NCBI RefSeq assembly: GCF_002024805.1
Contig: NZ_CP014337.1
Location: 4,030,001 to 4,094,000, forward strand
Length of the DNA stretch: 64,000 nucleotides
From: Elizabethkingia bruuniana
GTDB taxonomy: Bacteria; Bacteroidota; Bacteroidia; Flavobacteriales; Weeksellaceae
Direction of reading: 5' to 3'
Under the pieces are notes generated by a model. The model saw only the letters and a list, made by a program, of their open reading frames with translations, was not told the DNA's origin and did no database searches. The translations under genes were made by a program, and so were the position numbers. The number at the start of each line of letters is the position of its first letter. The first letter of the stretch is position 1. Shown piece by piece: positions 7,380 to 16,524 of this stretch.

Positions 7380-10037
7380 TTAGAAATTGAAAGATACAGT
7401 TGCAGCCCAAGTTCTTGGTGCCCCAAAGTATACTTTATTACCATTTGCAATACCTTTATATACATATCCTAACTGCTCATATGTAAGGTTTTGAGAATTT
7501 TTACTTCCGTCCGCTAAATTTGCAGGTTTGTCAGTAAGTTTAATATTCGTTCCTCCATCTGAAATATAAGTAAGGTCAAATAAGTTGTATACGTTAGCTC
7601 CAATAGTAAAGAATTGTTTAGAATCTTTTAATCTAATTTTATAAGAAGCACCAACATCAAAAAGATCAAAGTCAGGTAGCTTTAAAGCCGATCCTCCTGG
7701 TTTTGTAAATGTCCCAGCATCCATTCCTGAATATACTTTACCAACATGTCTCCACGTACCGTAAACACTTAAATCTTGAACAGGTCTAACAGTTACTCCA
7801 AGAGCTGATGTCATTTGTGGGATACTATTAAAACTAGAACCTCCAACTTTTACACCATCAAGATATAATGTACTTGAGTTTTTATCAGTTCCAGGTACAG
7901 TAATAGGATTATTAGCGTCATCATAATTAGCACCTGTTGCATTTCCTTTGTAGAAGTAATCACCTAAAGAGAACATACCATTAAACTCAAGGAAACGGAA
8001 TGGCTTATAAGTTCCTTCAAATTCTATACCTTGGTGAACTTCAGTAATTCCTGCTAACTCAGAATATCCGGAAACTATACCTGCAGCTCCCATATCAAAT
8101 TGCATAGATCTTCTTAACCATCTGTCTTTCCACTGCGTTCTATATAGGTTTAATGTAGCATTGAACTTAGCAGATCTGTATCCATAACCAATTTCATAAG
8201 ATGAAATCTTTTCATTGGTTAATGCGGGATTAACAAACTGTTTGTTACTTGGATATACAGAGTTCATAAATGGCTGCTTGCTGTAATAACCTAAGTTTGC
8301 ATATACATTATGATGATCATCAATATTGTAATTTACTCCCCCTTTAACATTAAATCCAAATAGATTTTTAAATCCTGTTTTAGTATGAACAGCAGGATTA
8401 CTATCTGTTGCTGCGTAATATTGTTGAGGTTTGGTATTCGGGATTGGATCTCCAATTAGTTTTCCATTAAGTAATGTTACACCATCTTTTACAAAACTAT
8501 CAATTCTTTGATATCCTTGATTAGATACTGATCCTTGAAGATATGCAGTTAGTTTTTCAGTAGAATATTCGATTTGACCAAATCCACTATACCAAAGAAC
8601 TTCACCATCATTACTGTATGATAATCTGTCTGACATTGGAGGTTGATTTCCTCCAAATGGATTCCAAGCTAATTTTTTATAATCGTATGTATTACGAATT
8701 ACATTAGGTGCAATGTTTTGATTTTTGTCATCCTTATAACCATTTGCTCCATATAAATCAGTTGCAACCATGTAATGATAACCATAGTAATATCTGTCAT
8801 CTGTACCAACAGAGAAATTCCAATTATCGTTGATTTTATGTTGGAAATTCATTAAGATACCGTACCAATTGTGAGAGTTTACGCTAGATCTTCTGATAAG
8901 TGTACTACCTGCAGCAGCTGTATTAGCATCAACAGCAGCGTTTCCTTTAAAAATCTGATCGTAATCAATGTGTCCTGTATTATCTAAATACCCACTAGCA
9001 AATTTTCCATTTAACTTACCTTGATCGGATAATCCACCACCACGGCCGTTAGACATATAAGCAACAGTACTTAAGGTAGATTTGTCACTGATTGTCCAGT
9101 CCCAGTTTAACATAAGTACTGGTTTAGAGTAATAATTAGCTTTATTAGCAATTGAAACTCTTCTTCCGTCTGGCATTGTACGATAACCCCAGTCTGAATT
9201 GTAACTTCTGTCAGGAGTGCCATCATTATCCGGATTATATTTAATATAATCTGATATAGTATTTGATGTACTTCTCTGGTTGTGCCATTGTGGGGCAGAA
9301 GTAATCATAAACTGTAAATTATGCTTCTTGCTTGGCTGATATCCTAATGCAAAGAAGTAAGCATAAGATTCATATTGTGTATTTTGAACAAAAGTTGAAC
9401 CAGCTTGTCTGCTCATTAAGAATGAAGAAGACCAGCCATTTTGAGATTTACCAGTGTTATAAGCAAAAGATGTTTTTAAAAAGTCATTGTTACCAACACC
9501 TAAACGGATAACCCCTCCTTGCTTCATATCAGCAGAGCGGGTTAAAAAGTTCATTGTTCCTCCTACAGATGCAATTGCTAATTTAGAAGAACCAAGACCT
9601 CTTTGTACCTGCATAGCGGAAGTTACATCAGAAAGTCCTGTCCAGTTAGACATATATACAGTACCGCCTTCCATATCATTAACAGGCATACCATTTACCA
9701 AGACAGCAATATTTCTGGATTCAAAACCACGGATATTGATTTGAGAATCTCCGAAACCACCACCACCTTTACTTGCGTATACAGAAGGAGTTGTGTTTAA
9801 GATTTCAACAAGTTCCTGGTTACCTTGTCTTTCTACAATTTGTGCAGCTTTAATGTTAGAAACAGCAACCGGAGTTTTTCTGTCTTTAGCAATGTCAGTT
9901 ACACCTTTCAAAATTACCTCCTCGATGTCTTTCGATTTGGATTTTGTGGAGTCCTGTGTTTGCTGCGCGTAATAAACACTTGCTGTGGTTAGTGTAATTA
10001 CAGCCGCAAGCATTGGCTTTCTAAAATTGATCTTCAT
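7380..10037 (-). CDS. TonB-dependent outer-membrane receptor, array member 2
   Basis: An 885-residue SusD-less TonB receptor. The signal peptide MKINFRKPMLAAVITLTTAS is almost identical to that of receptor 3, followed by IEEVILKGVTDIAKDRKTP, a plug domain with INIRGFESRNIAVLVNGMP, VQRGLGSSKLAIASVGGTM, and a barrel ending in F (SFNF). Receptors 2 and 3 are close over the signal peptide and plug and diverge in the barrel loops, as expected for paralogues with different ligands. Its upstream region is a duplicated copy of the receptor-3 upstream region, including a decayed nadC 3' end. It is separately terminated, so the array is not one operon. Confidence 0.92.
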   Translation of the reverse strand: MKINFRKPMLAAVITLTTASVYYAQQTQDSTKSKSKDIEEVILKGVTDIAKDRKTPVAVSNIKAAQIVERQGNQELVEILNTTPSVYASKGGGGFGDSQINIRGFESRNIAVLVNGMPVNDMEGGTVYMSNWTGLSDVTSAMQVQRGLGSSKLAIASVGGTMNFLTRSADMKQGGVIRLGVGNNDFLKTSFAYNTGKSQNGWSSSFLMSRQAGSTFVQNTQYESYAYFFALGYQPSKKHNLQFMITSAPQWHNQRSTSNTISDYIKYNPDNDGTPDRSYNSDWGYRTMPDGRRVSIANKANYYSKPVLMLNWDWTISDKSTLSTVAYMSNGRGGGLSDQGKLNGKFASGYLDNTGHIDYDQIFKGNAAVDANTAAAGSTLIRRSSVNSHNWYGILMNFQHKINDNWNFSVGTDDRYYYGYHYMVATDLYGANGYKDDKNQNIAPNVIRNTYDYKKLAWNPFGGNQPPMSDRLSYSNDGEVLWYSGFGQIEYSTEKLTAYLQGSVSNQGYQRIDSFVKDGVTLLNGKLIGDPIPNTKPQQYYAATDSNPAVHTKTGFKNLFGFNVKGGVNYNIDDHHNVYANLGYYSKQPFMNSVYPSNKQFVNPALTNEKISSYEIGYGYRSAKFNATLNLYRTQWKDRWLRRSMQFDMGAAGIVSGYSELAGITEVHQGIEFEGTYKPFRFLEFNGMFSLGDYFYKGNATGANYDDANNPITVPGTDKNSSTLYLDGVKVGGSSFNSIPQMTSALGVTVRPVQDLSVYGTWRHVGKVYSGMDAGTFTKPGGSALKLPDFDLFDVGASYKIRLKDSKQFFTIGANVYNLFDLTYISDGGTNIKLTDKPANLADGSKNSQNLTYEQLGYVYKGIANGNKVYFGAPRTWAATVSFNF

Positions 10038-10082
10038 ATTATTGATTTACTTTACTTTTATTATGCAGATAGTTTTGGAGTG

Positions 10083-10127
10083 CAAAAATGCATATTTTTT
10101 TTTTAACGTAGTTTAACAAATTGTTAA
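10083..10127 (-). promoter_or_regulatory. promoter of receptor 2 with triple TTAA array
   Basis: Minus-strand -7-like CATTTTTG (complement of 10083-10090) with TTAA boxes at 10103-10106, 10113-10116 and 10124-10127. Spacings are 10 and 11 bp, with 12 bp to the -7, identical to receptors 1 and 3. The outermost box overlaps the stop codon of the nadC relic. Confidence 0.55.
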
Positions 10128-10280
10128 ATTTTCAAAACTTTGATAATCAGGGTTATATTTCTCATGAAATGATCTGAACTACAGATTGTAAAAATGCAGG
10201 CTACAACGGTTTTTGCAATCTGTTTGAATTATTATATCTCACAAATTTTGTTAACAAAAATAGATATTTATTGTGCTGCT
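10124..10280 (-). pseudogene. relic of the 3' end of nadC
   Basis: This spacer is homologous to the last ~55 codons of nadC (13188-13340). A 16-nt block is identical (10239-10254 vs 13324-13339), a 19-nt block differs at one base (10201-10219 vs 13262-13280), and the stop codons align (10124-10126 vs 13188-13190). Translated in the nadC frame, the relic keeps NKICE, IAKT, then NI.L..K.LKI-stop, against NKICE, IAKT and NIDLSLKALKI in NadC. It differs by one inserted and eight deleted codons and has two in-frame stops (TAATAA, complement of 10229-10234). The left edge near 10280 is uncertain. The rest of the spacer, up to the receptor-3 terminator at 10373, holds nothing I recognise. Confidence 0.75.
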
Positions 10281-10372
10281 TTTTAATTGTAAAGTAAACA
10301 AGGGGGTACTCTGATAATAATAAAAAATAAAGGTTTGCAATAATTAAAATCCATAATATTTGAACAAATAAA

Positions 10373-10400
10373 ACGAGACTGCTTTTTAAAGCAGCCTCGT
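10373..10400 (-). terminator. terminator of TonB receptor 3
   Basis: A long stem (ACGAGACTGCTTT / AAAGCAGCCTCGT, one wobble or mismatch) with a 2-nt loop as drawn. It ends 23 nt after the stop codon. Confidence 0.75.
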
Positions 10401-10423
10401 TCTTTTATTATTTTATATTCTAA

Positions 10424-13108
10424 TTAGAATCTATAAGAAATACTAGCAGACCAAGTTCTTCCAAATCCCCAATAAACGTTGTTACTGGTATCTATTCCCT
10501 TATAGAAATTTAAAGGATTATTTCTATAGGCATCATACTTTTGTTGTGCTGTAGTTGTTACTCCTCCCGATGTGGTAGTAGAAAAATCAGACAATTCTTT
10601 TACGAAATTAGAAGATCTTGCATCTGAAATATATGTTGTATCAAACAGGTTAAACACATTCCCGGTAATAATTAATCTTTGATTGTTACCTATATTAAAT
10701 GTATAAGAGAGACCAGCATCTGTTGTATTATAACTAGGATATTTTAAAGCACCTCTTTTTGCATTATCAGTTATCGAACCATCAGGTCGAACAACATAAT
10801 CATTACCGAAGCTCACGCCACCATAATAATTCCCAAAGTAATTCCAGTTACCAAAAATGCTTAACTGTTTTACAGGTTTTAATGTAAAACCTATTGAACC
10901 TGTTGTTTGTGCTGCATCTGAAACTTTTACTTTGTCTAAAGCGAATACTGCAGTATTACTGCTTCCATTAATTGGAATTGGGGTACCATTTAGGTCAAAT
11001 AAATTTCCTGTAGGGTTCCCTTTATATTTCCAATCCCCAATAGAGAACATTAAATTGAATGTTAGATAGTCAGTGGCTTTTAAAGTTCCTTCAAATTCAG
11101 CTCCCATGTGTATTTCCTGAATACCAGTTGCATCTACAAATGCTCTTGAATATGGTTTATTATTAGCATCATTTCCTGATAAATTAGAAAATCTTTGATA
11201 TCTATCTTTCCATGATGTATAATAAAGGTTAACGTCTGCATTGAAAATTGCGCTTCTAAATCTGTAACCAAGTTCGGCAGAAGCGATTTTTTCATTCGTT
11301 AAATTAGGATTTAGTATCTGTTGGTTACCTGTTTGGCGACCATCTGCGACAGGAGTATTGTACACAGCATAATTATTAGGCTGTTTAGAATAATATCCTG
11401 CATTTGCAAAAACAGTGTTATGCTCATCAAGATTAAAGTTAATACCAGCTTTAGCATTATATCCGAAAATATATTTGAATCCGGTTTTTCTATTAACTGT
11501 CTGACCTTGTTGTACTGTTACACCGTCTATAATCCAATTGTCAATTCTCTGAAAGCCTTGCTCCGAAGCAGATCCTTGAACAAAAGCAGATATTACATCG
11601 TTAGAATACTCTAATTGTCCAAAAATACCTCCCCATAATATTTCACCATCATAATTTCTGTATACGATTTGGCTCTGATCTTTAACTGCTTTTACGAAAG
11701 GGTTTGCAGAAGGTTGTGGCTTCTGTACAAGGGTTACATCATAACCTCCGGGAATATTCATATTGTCTTTCTCAATATACTTGTTATTTCCCCAAAGACC
11801 TGTTAATAAACCTGGGTGATAGCCATAATAATATCTACCATCTAAACCAACAGAGAAATTCCAGTTATCATTAATCTTGTGTTGGAAATTAGTAAGAAAC
11901 CCATACCAGTCATGTGAATTAACGCTGGATCTTCTTACAAGTCCATTAGTTCTGGTGGCTACACCTGGTGTTTTGTTATTTGCACCAAAATCGGCAACAT
12001 TTCCTCCTTGATTCCATCTAACAATATCATCAAATCTGATAAGACCATCGGAAGTTTTTGGAAGGCTATTAATATTGGTTCCATTGATAGTTCCAATAAC
12101 CCCTGTACCGCCACCGCGTCCCCAAGAGCCATAAAGTACAGTAGATAATTTAGATTTTTCATCCATGGTCCAGTCCCAGTTCAGCATAGCAACCGGTTTG
12201 CTATACCAGTTTACTGATTGAGAATATTCTCTGGCAATACCATCTTCTCCTGTCATATAACCCCAGTTGGAATTATACCTTCTGTTAGGTTTGTCAACAC
12301 CATTGCCATACTTTATAGCTGTTGCAATAGTATTCTGGAAGTTATTTTGATTGTGCCATTGTGGAGCCCCTGTAAACGTAAATTGGAAATCATGTTTCTT
12401 ATTAGGCTGATAACCTAAAGCAAAATAATAATTATATGCCTCACCCTTTGTTCCGTTAACGTAACCGTCAGTAGATGTTCTGCCCATTAAGAATGAAGTG
12501 GACCATCCCTTAGCAGATTTACCTGTGTTGTAAGAAAATGAAGATTTTAAATAGCCATCATTACCAACACCTATCGTTACATTGCCCTCCTTTTTTTTGT
12601 CAGCTGCTCTGGTAATAAAATTCATGGTACCACCAACAGAAGCAATAGCTAACTTAGAAGAACCAAGCCCTCTTTGCACCTGTAACGCGGAAGTTACATC
12701 TGAAAGCCCTTGCCAGTTAGAAAAATAAACAGTACCACCTTCCATGTCATTGACTGGCATACCGTTAACCATTACGGCAATATTATTGGTATCAAAACCT
12801 CTGATATTTACACGTCCGTCGCCAAAACCACCACCTCCTTTTGTTGCATAAACAGAGGGTGTTGATTTTAAGATTTCAGGAAGTTCCTGGTTACCCAGTC
12901 TCTCAACGATCTGCGCTTCTTTGATGGTAGAAACTGCAACCGGAGTTTTTCTATCTTTAGCAATGTCAGTAACACCCCTTAAAATAACCTCATCGATGTC
13001 TTTTGATTTGGATTTTGTAGTGTCCTGTGTTTGCTGTGCATAATACACGCTGGCTGTAGTTAGTGTAAGTACCGCCGCAAGCATTGGCTTTCTAAAATTG
13101 ATCTTCAT
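10424..13108 (-). CDS. TonB-dependent outer-membrane receptor, array member 3
   Basis: An 894-residue SusD-less TonB receptor, the first transcribed of the array. It has a signal peptide ending SVYYAQ, the TonB-box-like IDEVILRG, a plug with VNIRGFDTNNIAVMVNGMP, VQRGLGSSKLAIASVGGTM, a large barrel and terminal F (SYRF). It lies 79 bp after nadC, and the outermost regulatory TTAA box overlaps the nadC stop codon. Because nadC is intact here and only a relic stands before receptor 2, this copy probably sits at the ancestral position, with receptor 2 derived by duplication. Ligand unknown. Confidence 0.92.
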   Translation of the reverse strand: MKINFRKPMLAAVLTLTTASVYYAQQTQDTTKSKSKDIDEVILRGVTDIAKDRKTPVAVSTIKEAQIVERLGNQELPEILKSTPSVYATKGGGGFGDGRVNIRGFDTNNIAVMVNGMPVNDMEGGTVYFSNWQGLSDVTSALQVQRGLGSSKLAIASVGGTMNFITRAADKKKEGNVTIGVGNDGYLKSSFSYNTGKSAKGWSTSFLMGRTSTDGYVNGTKGEAYNYYFALGYQPNKKHDFQFTFTGAPQWHNQNNFQNTIATAIKYGNGVDKPNRRYNSNWGYMTGEDGIAREYSQSVNWYSKPVAMLNWDWTMDEKSKLSTVLYGSWGRGGGTGVIGTINGTNINSLPKTSDGLIRFDDIVRWNQGGNVADFGANNKTPGVATRTNGLVRRSSVNSHDWYGFLTNFQHKINDNWNFSVGLDGRYYYGYHPGLLTGLWGNNKYIEKDNMNIPGGYDVTLVQKPQPSANPFVKAVKDQSQIVYRNYDGEILWGGIFGQLEYSNDVISAFVQGSASEQGFQRIDNWIIDGVTVQQGQTVNRKTGFKYIFGYNAKAGINFNLDEHNTVFANAGYYSKQPNNYAVYNTPVADGRQTGNQQILNPNLTNEKIASAELGYRFRSAIFNADVNLYYTSWKDRYQRFSNLSGNDANNKPYSRAFVDATGIQEIHMGAEFEGTLKATDYLTFNLMFSIGDWKYKGNPTGNLFDLNGTPIPINGSSNTAVFALDKVKVSDAAQTTGSIGFTLKPVKQLSIFGNWNYFGNYYGGVSFGNDYVVRPDGSITDNAKRGALKYPSYNTTDAGLSYTFNIGNNQRLIITGNVFNLFDTTYISDARSSNFVKELSDFSTTTSGGVTTTAQQKYDAYRNNPLNFYKGIDTSNNVYWGFGRTWSASISYRF

Positions 13109-13147
13109 ATTATTGATTTACTTTTATACGCAGATAGTTTCAGGTTG

Positions 13148-13191
13148 CAAAATGCACTTTTTTTTTTTAACACAGTTTAACGAAATGTTAA
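13148..13191 (-). promoter_or_regulatory. promoter of receptor 3 with triple TTAA array overlapping the nadC stop
   Basis: Minus-strand CATTTTG (complement of 13148-13154; one T shorter than in the paralogues) and TTAA boxes at 13167-13170, 13177-13180 and 13188-13191. Spacings are 10 and 11 bp, with 12 bp to the -7. The third box includes the nadC stop codon. Confidence 0.5.
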
Positions 13192-14054
13192 ATTTTCAAT
13201 GCCTTGAGGCTCAGGTCAATATTTTTCGCGGAATGGGTTAATGCACCTGCTGAGATATAGTCTACACCGGTTTTTGCAATGTCCTTAAGTCTTTCTCTTG
13301 TAACATTGCCGGAGGCCTCAGTTTCACAAATTTTGTTAATGAGAATTACTGCTTCAGCCATGGTTTCGTTGTCCATGTTGTCCAGCATAATACGGTCTAT
13401 TCCCGGAGTATTGATGGCTTCCTGAACCTCTTTTAGGTTTCTGGTTTCAACCTCGATTTTCAGATTGAGCTTATTTTTTTCTACATATTCTCTGGCCATT
13501 TTCACGGCATTGGAAATACTGCCGTTATAATCAATGTGATTATCTTTCAGCATAATCATATCATACAATCCAAATCTGTGGTTGGTTCCACCACCAATAG
13601 ATACTGCCCATTTTTCACACAAACGGAAATTAGGTGTAGTTTTACGGGTATCCAAAAGTTTGGTCTTGGTTCCTACCAATCGGGAATCCCAATCATGAGT
13701 AAGCGTAGCAATACCACTCATGCGCTGCATACAGTTTAGTACAAATCTTTCTGTAGACAATATAGACTGAGCAGAACCGGTTACAATAAACGCGACGTCA
13801 CCAACTTTGGCTTGTTCACCATCTCTAATTTTGACATCGACAGTGAGATCTTTATCATAATACTTAAATATATATATTGCCAGTTCAACACCTGCTAGAA
13901 TACAATCTTCTTTTACCAACAACTTTGCAGACTGTTGCAATGTGGCAGGGATTGTTGCCAATGTAGAATGATCTCCTTTCTGAATATCTTCTGCCAGAGC
14001 ATTTTTAATAAAAGTATTTAGTGCTTTTTCTGTAATATAACTTGGACGGTTCAT
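13188..14054 (-). CDS. nadC: nicotinate-nucleotide pyrophosphorylase (carboxylating)
   Basis: A 288-residue quinolinate phosphoribosyltransferase, which converts quinolinate and PRPP to nicotinate mononucleotide in de novo NAD synthesis. Family motifs present are LDTRKTTPNFR, GGGTNHRFGLYDMIMLKDNH and the C-terminal barrel segment VDYISAGALTHS. The frame runs 17 codons further upstream into the sulfurtransferase gene, but the ATG complementary to 14052-14054 (MNRPSYI), 1 nt after that gene's stop, gives the normal N-terminus. It is the last gene of nadB-sulfurtransferase-nadC. Confidence 0.96.
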   Translation of the reverse strand: MNRPSYITEKALNTFIKNALAEDIQKGDHSTLATIPATLQQSAKLLVKEDCILAGVELAIYIFKYYDKDLTVDVKIRDGEQAKVGDVAFIVTGSAQSILSTERFVLNCMQRMSGIATLTHDWDSRLVGTKTKLLDTRKTTPNFRLCEKWAVSIGGGTNHRFGLYDMIMLKDNHIDYNGSISNAVKMAREYVEKNKLNLKIEVETRNLKEVQEAINTPGIDRIMLDNMDNETMAEAVILINKICETEASGNVTRERLKDIAKTGVDYISAGALTHSAKNIDLSLKALKI

Positions 14055-14055
14055 T

Positions 14056-14895
14056 TTATATTGTTCTTGTTGTTTCAATTGGTTTATCGTTTCTGGACCA
14101 TTCACTCCAGGAGCCTACATAAAGTTTTGGGATATTGAGTCCGGCATAGTCTATTGCCAATAATGTATGGCAAGCTGTAACACCAGAACCGCAATGTACC
14201 ATAATATTTTCAGGTTCATGACCCTCGAATATTTTTGTGAAATACTGTTTTAATTCCTCCGGATCTTTATAAGTTCCGTCCGAATTAAGATTGTTGGCAA
14301 AAGGGTAATTCTTTGCAGTTGGAATATGCCCCGCAATAGTATCTATGGGTTCTGTTTCTCCATTGTAACGAGGCGTTTCTCTAACGTCAATAATTAAGGT
14401 CTCTTCCTTTTGGGTGAATTTTTCAGCTTCCTGAATACTAGCAATAGGTAATTGCCATTCTGTAAAAGTGTAATTTCCAGACGTTTTTTTCGAGGAAGCC
14501 TCTGTTGTTGTAGGAATAGCATTACTAATAGCTGCTTGCAAGCCTCCATTTAGTACCTGTACCTTCTCGAGTCCCGCAGAACGAAGCATCCACCATAACC
14601 GGGCAGCAGCGTTCGATGCGTTTTTATCATCATATATAACAATATGAGAGTCTTTTTCGATACCAGTTTCCTGCAGTACTTTTATAAAATTTTCTATTTT
14701 GGGCAGCGGATGTCGGCCTCCGTTTTTATAATCTTCAGGAACATCGGACATATCAGTGTTTAGTTCCATATAATAGGCATTAGTTATATGTCCATTATCG
14801 TATATGCTTTTGGCATTGTTTCCGGCATGGATAATGATAGTTTCTGGTTGGTGCAGAATATTCACTAACTCATCGGGATTAATAATAGGATTCAT
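14056..14895 (-). CDS. rhodanese-type sulfurtransferase (thiosulfate/3-mercaptopyruvate)
   Basis: A 279-residue protein with two rhodanese domains; only the second is catalytic. The active-site loop is CGSGVTA with Cys235, the form seen in 3-mercaptopyruvate sulfurtransferases (SseA-like), rather than the CRKGV loop of classical rhodanese. RNAARLWWMLR-like features of the first domain appear as NAAARLWWMLRSAG (95-108). It is wedged between nadB (1-nt gap) and nadC (1-nt gap), so all three are translated from one message. Possible reasons are sulfur supply for the Fe-S cluster of NadA or simple operon packing; neither is shown. Confidence 0.88.
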   Translation of the reverse strand: MNPIINPDELVNILHQPETIIIHAGNNAKSIYDNGHITNAYYMELNTDMSDVPEDYKNGGRHPLPKIENFIKVLQETGIEKDSHIVIYDDKNASNAAARLWWMLRSAGLEKVQVLNGGLQAAISNAIPTTTEASSKKTSGNYTFTEWQLPIASIQEAEKFTQKEETLIIDVRETPRYNGETEPIDTIAGHIPTAKNYPFANNLNSDGTYKDPEELKQYFTKIFEGHEPENIMVHCGSGVTACHTLLAIDYAGLNIPKLYVGSWSEWSRNDKPIETTRTI

Positions 14896-14896
14896 T

Positions 14897-16474
14897 TTAT
14901 TTTACTAAATCTTTATTAAAAAAAGCTCCTTTGTTTTCTTTCATCTCCATAGAATGTTTGATGATCAGGTAAGAAACATTCACAAGATTTCTAAGTTCAG
15001 ATAGCTGTGGCGAAAGGATAGAATTATTATAAAGAGCTGTTACAGCTTCATAAATTTCTCTCTGTTTCTGCTGTGCTATTTTTAAGCGGGAATTGCTTCT
15101 CACGATTCCTACAAGGTCACTCATCATTTCTTGTAACTGTTTTCTGAAATAAGAGACCATTACCATTTCGTCCATTAGCTTCATTCCTTCCTGATTCCAT
15201 TCAGGGATAGCCTTTAGGTCATTGAAATTAAATTCATTCTGTTTCAGTAATTCTACTGTTTTTACAGCTGCTTCGTGACCGAATACTAAACCTTCCAGTA
15301 AAGAGTTTGACGCTAATCGGTTGGCTCCGTGTAATCCCGAATTGGTACATTCACCAACAGCAAAAAGATTTTTAATAGAAGACTGTCCGTCTATATCCAC
15401 GTCTATCCCCCCCATTAAATAATGACAGGCAGGTACAACGGGAATAAGCTGCTCGAAAGGGTCTATACCTTCTTCAAGACATTTCTTGTAAATATTCGGG
15501 AAGTGTTCTTTGAATTTTTCCTGATCCATATGACGGCAATCTAAACCAACGTAGTCATCCCCGGAAATTTTCATTTCATTATCTATAGCTCTGGCTACAA
15601 TGTCACGGGAAGCTAATTCTTCACGTTCATCATATTTTTGCATAAAGGGCTGTCCATCCTTGGTTCTCAGCTTTGCACCATCACCACGTACAGCTTCCGA
15701 AATCAAAAACAGCATGCCGCTTCTTTTTGAAAACATAGCAGTAGGGTGGAATTGGTAATACTGCATATTGGATACCTTGCCACGTGCTCTGTGAACAAAG
15801 GCAATTCCGTCTCCGGTTGCAATAATAGGATTTGTGGTGTTTTTATAAACATGCCCGGCACCACCTGTTGCAACAAGGGTGATCTTGGCGGTAATTTTCT
15901 TTATTTTTTTATTTTTCTGATCCAGAATATAAGCACCATAACAATGAATGTTGTCATGATTCAGTTCCTTGCCGGGAACATGGTGCTGGGTAAGCAAGTC
16001 GATCACATAATGGTGATCCAGAACTTCAATATTCGGAAGCTTATTAACGGTTTCCAGAAGTGCCCGCTCAATTTCGAAACCAGTAATGTCCTTATGGTGA
16101 ACAATCCTATTTTCGGTATGTCCGCCCTCTCTTCCCAGTTTGAAGTCGCCGTCTTTTTCTTTATCAAAACGGGTTCCCCATTCTACAAGCTCTCTGAAGC
16201 GGTGTGGACCTTCCTTTACTACCATTTCAACAACATTGCGTTTGTTTTCCCCATCTCCGGCACGCATGGTATCTTCTATGTGTTTTTCGAAATTGTCTTT
16301 TGAAAAATCAGTGACAACGGCTAGTCCGCCTTGTGCATATTTGGTATTGCTTTCATCTTCATCCGACTTGGTGACAATAGTAATTTGTGCATCCGGCAGC
16401 GTCTCTGCAATCTTAATGGCATAAGAAAGTCCTGATATTCCGGAACCAATAACTAAAACATCCGCTTTAATCAT
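14897..16474 (-). CDS. nadB: L-aspartate oxidase
   Basis: A 525-residue FAD enzyme that oxidises L-aspartate to iminoaspartate, the first step of bacterial NAD synthesis. The N-terminal FAD motif is GSGISGLSYA (9-18). Substrate-loop signatures are YAQGGLAVV and the conserved GGHTENRIVHHKD, HPTAM, and the capping segment GECTNSGLHGANRLASNSLL. Length is usual. It heads the operon with the sulfurtransferase and nadC. The quinolinate synthase partner nadA is not in the window. Confidence 0.96.
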   Translation of the reverse strand: MIKADVLVIGSGISGLSYAIKIAETLPDAQITIVTKSDEDESNTKYAQGGLAVVTDFSKDNFEKHIEDTMRAGDGENKRNVVEMVVKEGPHRFRELVEWGTRFDKEKDGDFKLGREGGHTENRIVHHKDITGFEIERALLETVNKLPNIEVLDHHYVIDLLTQHHVPGKELNHDNIHCYGAYILDQKNKKIKKITAKITLVATGGAGHVYKNTTNPIIATGDGIAFVHRARGKVSNMQYYQFHPTAMFSKRSGMLFLISEAVRGDGAKLRTKDGQPFMQKYDEREELASRDIVARAIDNEMKISGDDYVGLDCRHMDQEKFKEHFPNIYKKCLEEGIDPFEQLIPVVPACHYLMGGIDVDIDGQSSIKNLFAVGECTNSGLHGANRLASNSLLEGLVFGHEAAVKTVELLKQNEFNFNDLKAIPEWNQEGMKLMDEMVMVSYFRKQLQEMMSDLVGIVRSNSRLKIAQQKQREIYEAVTALYNNSILSPQLSELRNLVNVSYLIIKHSMEMKENKGAFFNKDLVK

Positions 16475-16524
16475 AGCTTATAAAATTTGAAGTCTATATT
16501 CCTTCTCGTTAATAAAGTATAAAC

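Noticed and set aside
10182-10222. 13-bp stem-loop CAGATTG...CAATCTG as a structured RNA
   Set aside because: One arm and most of the loop fall in the nadC relic, so the symmetry may be a by-product of decay; no supporting signal.
15746-16303. 185-aa plus-strand ORF
   Set aside because: Lies wholly inside nadB on the opposite strand, no signal or domain; nadB is intact.
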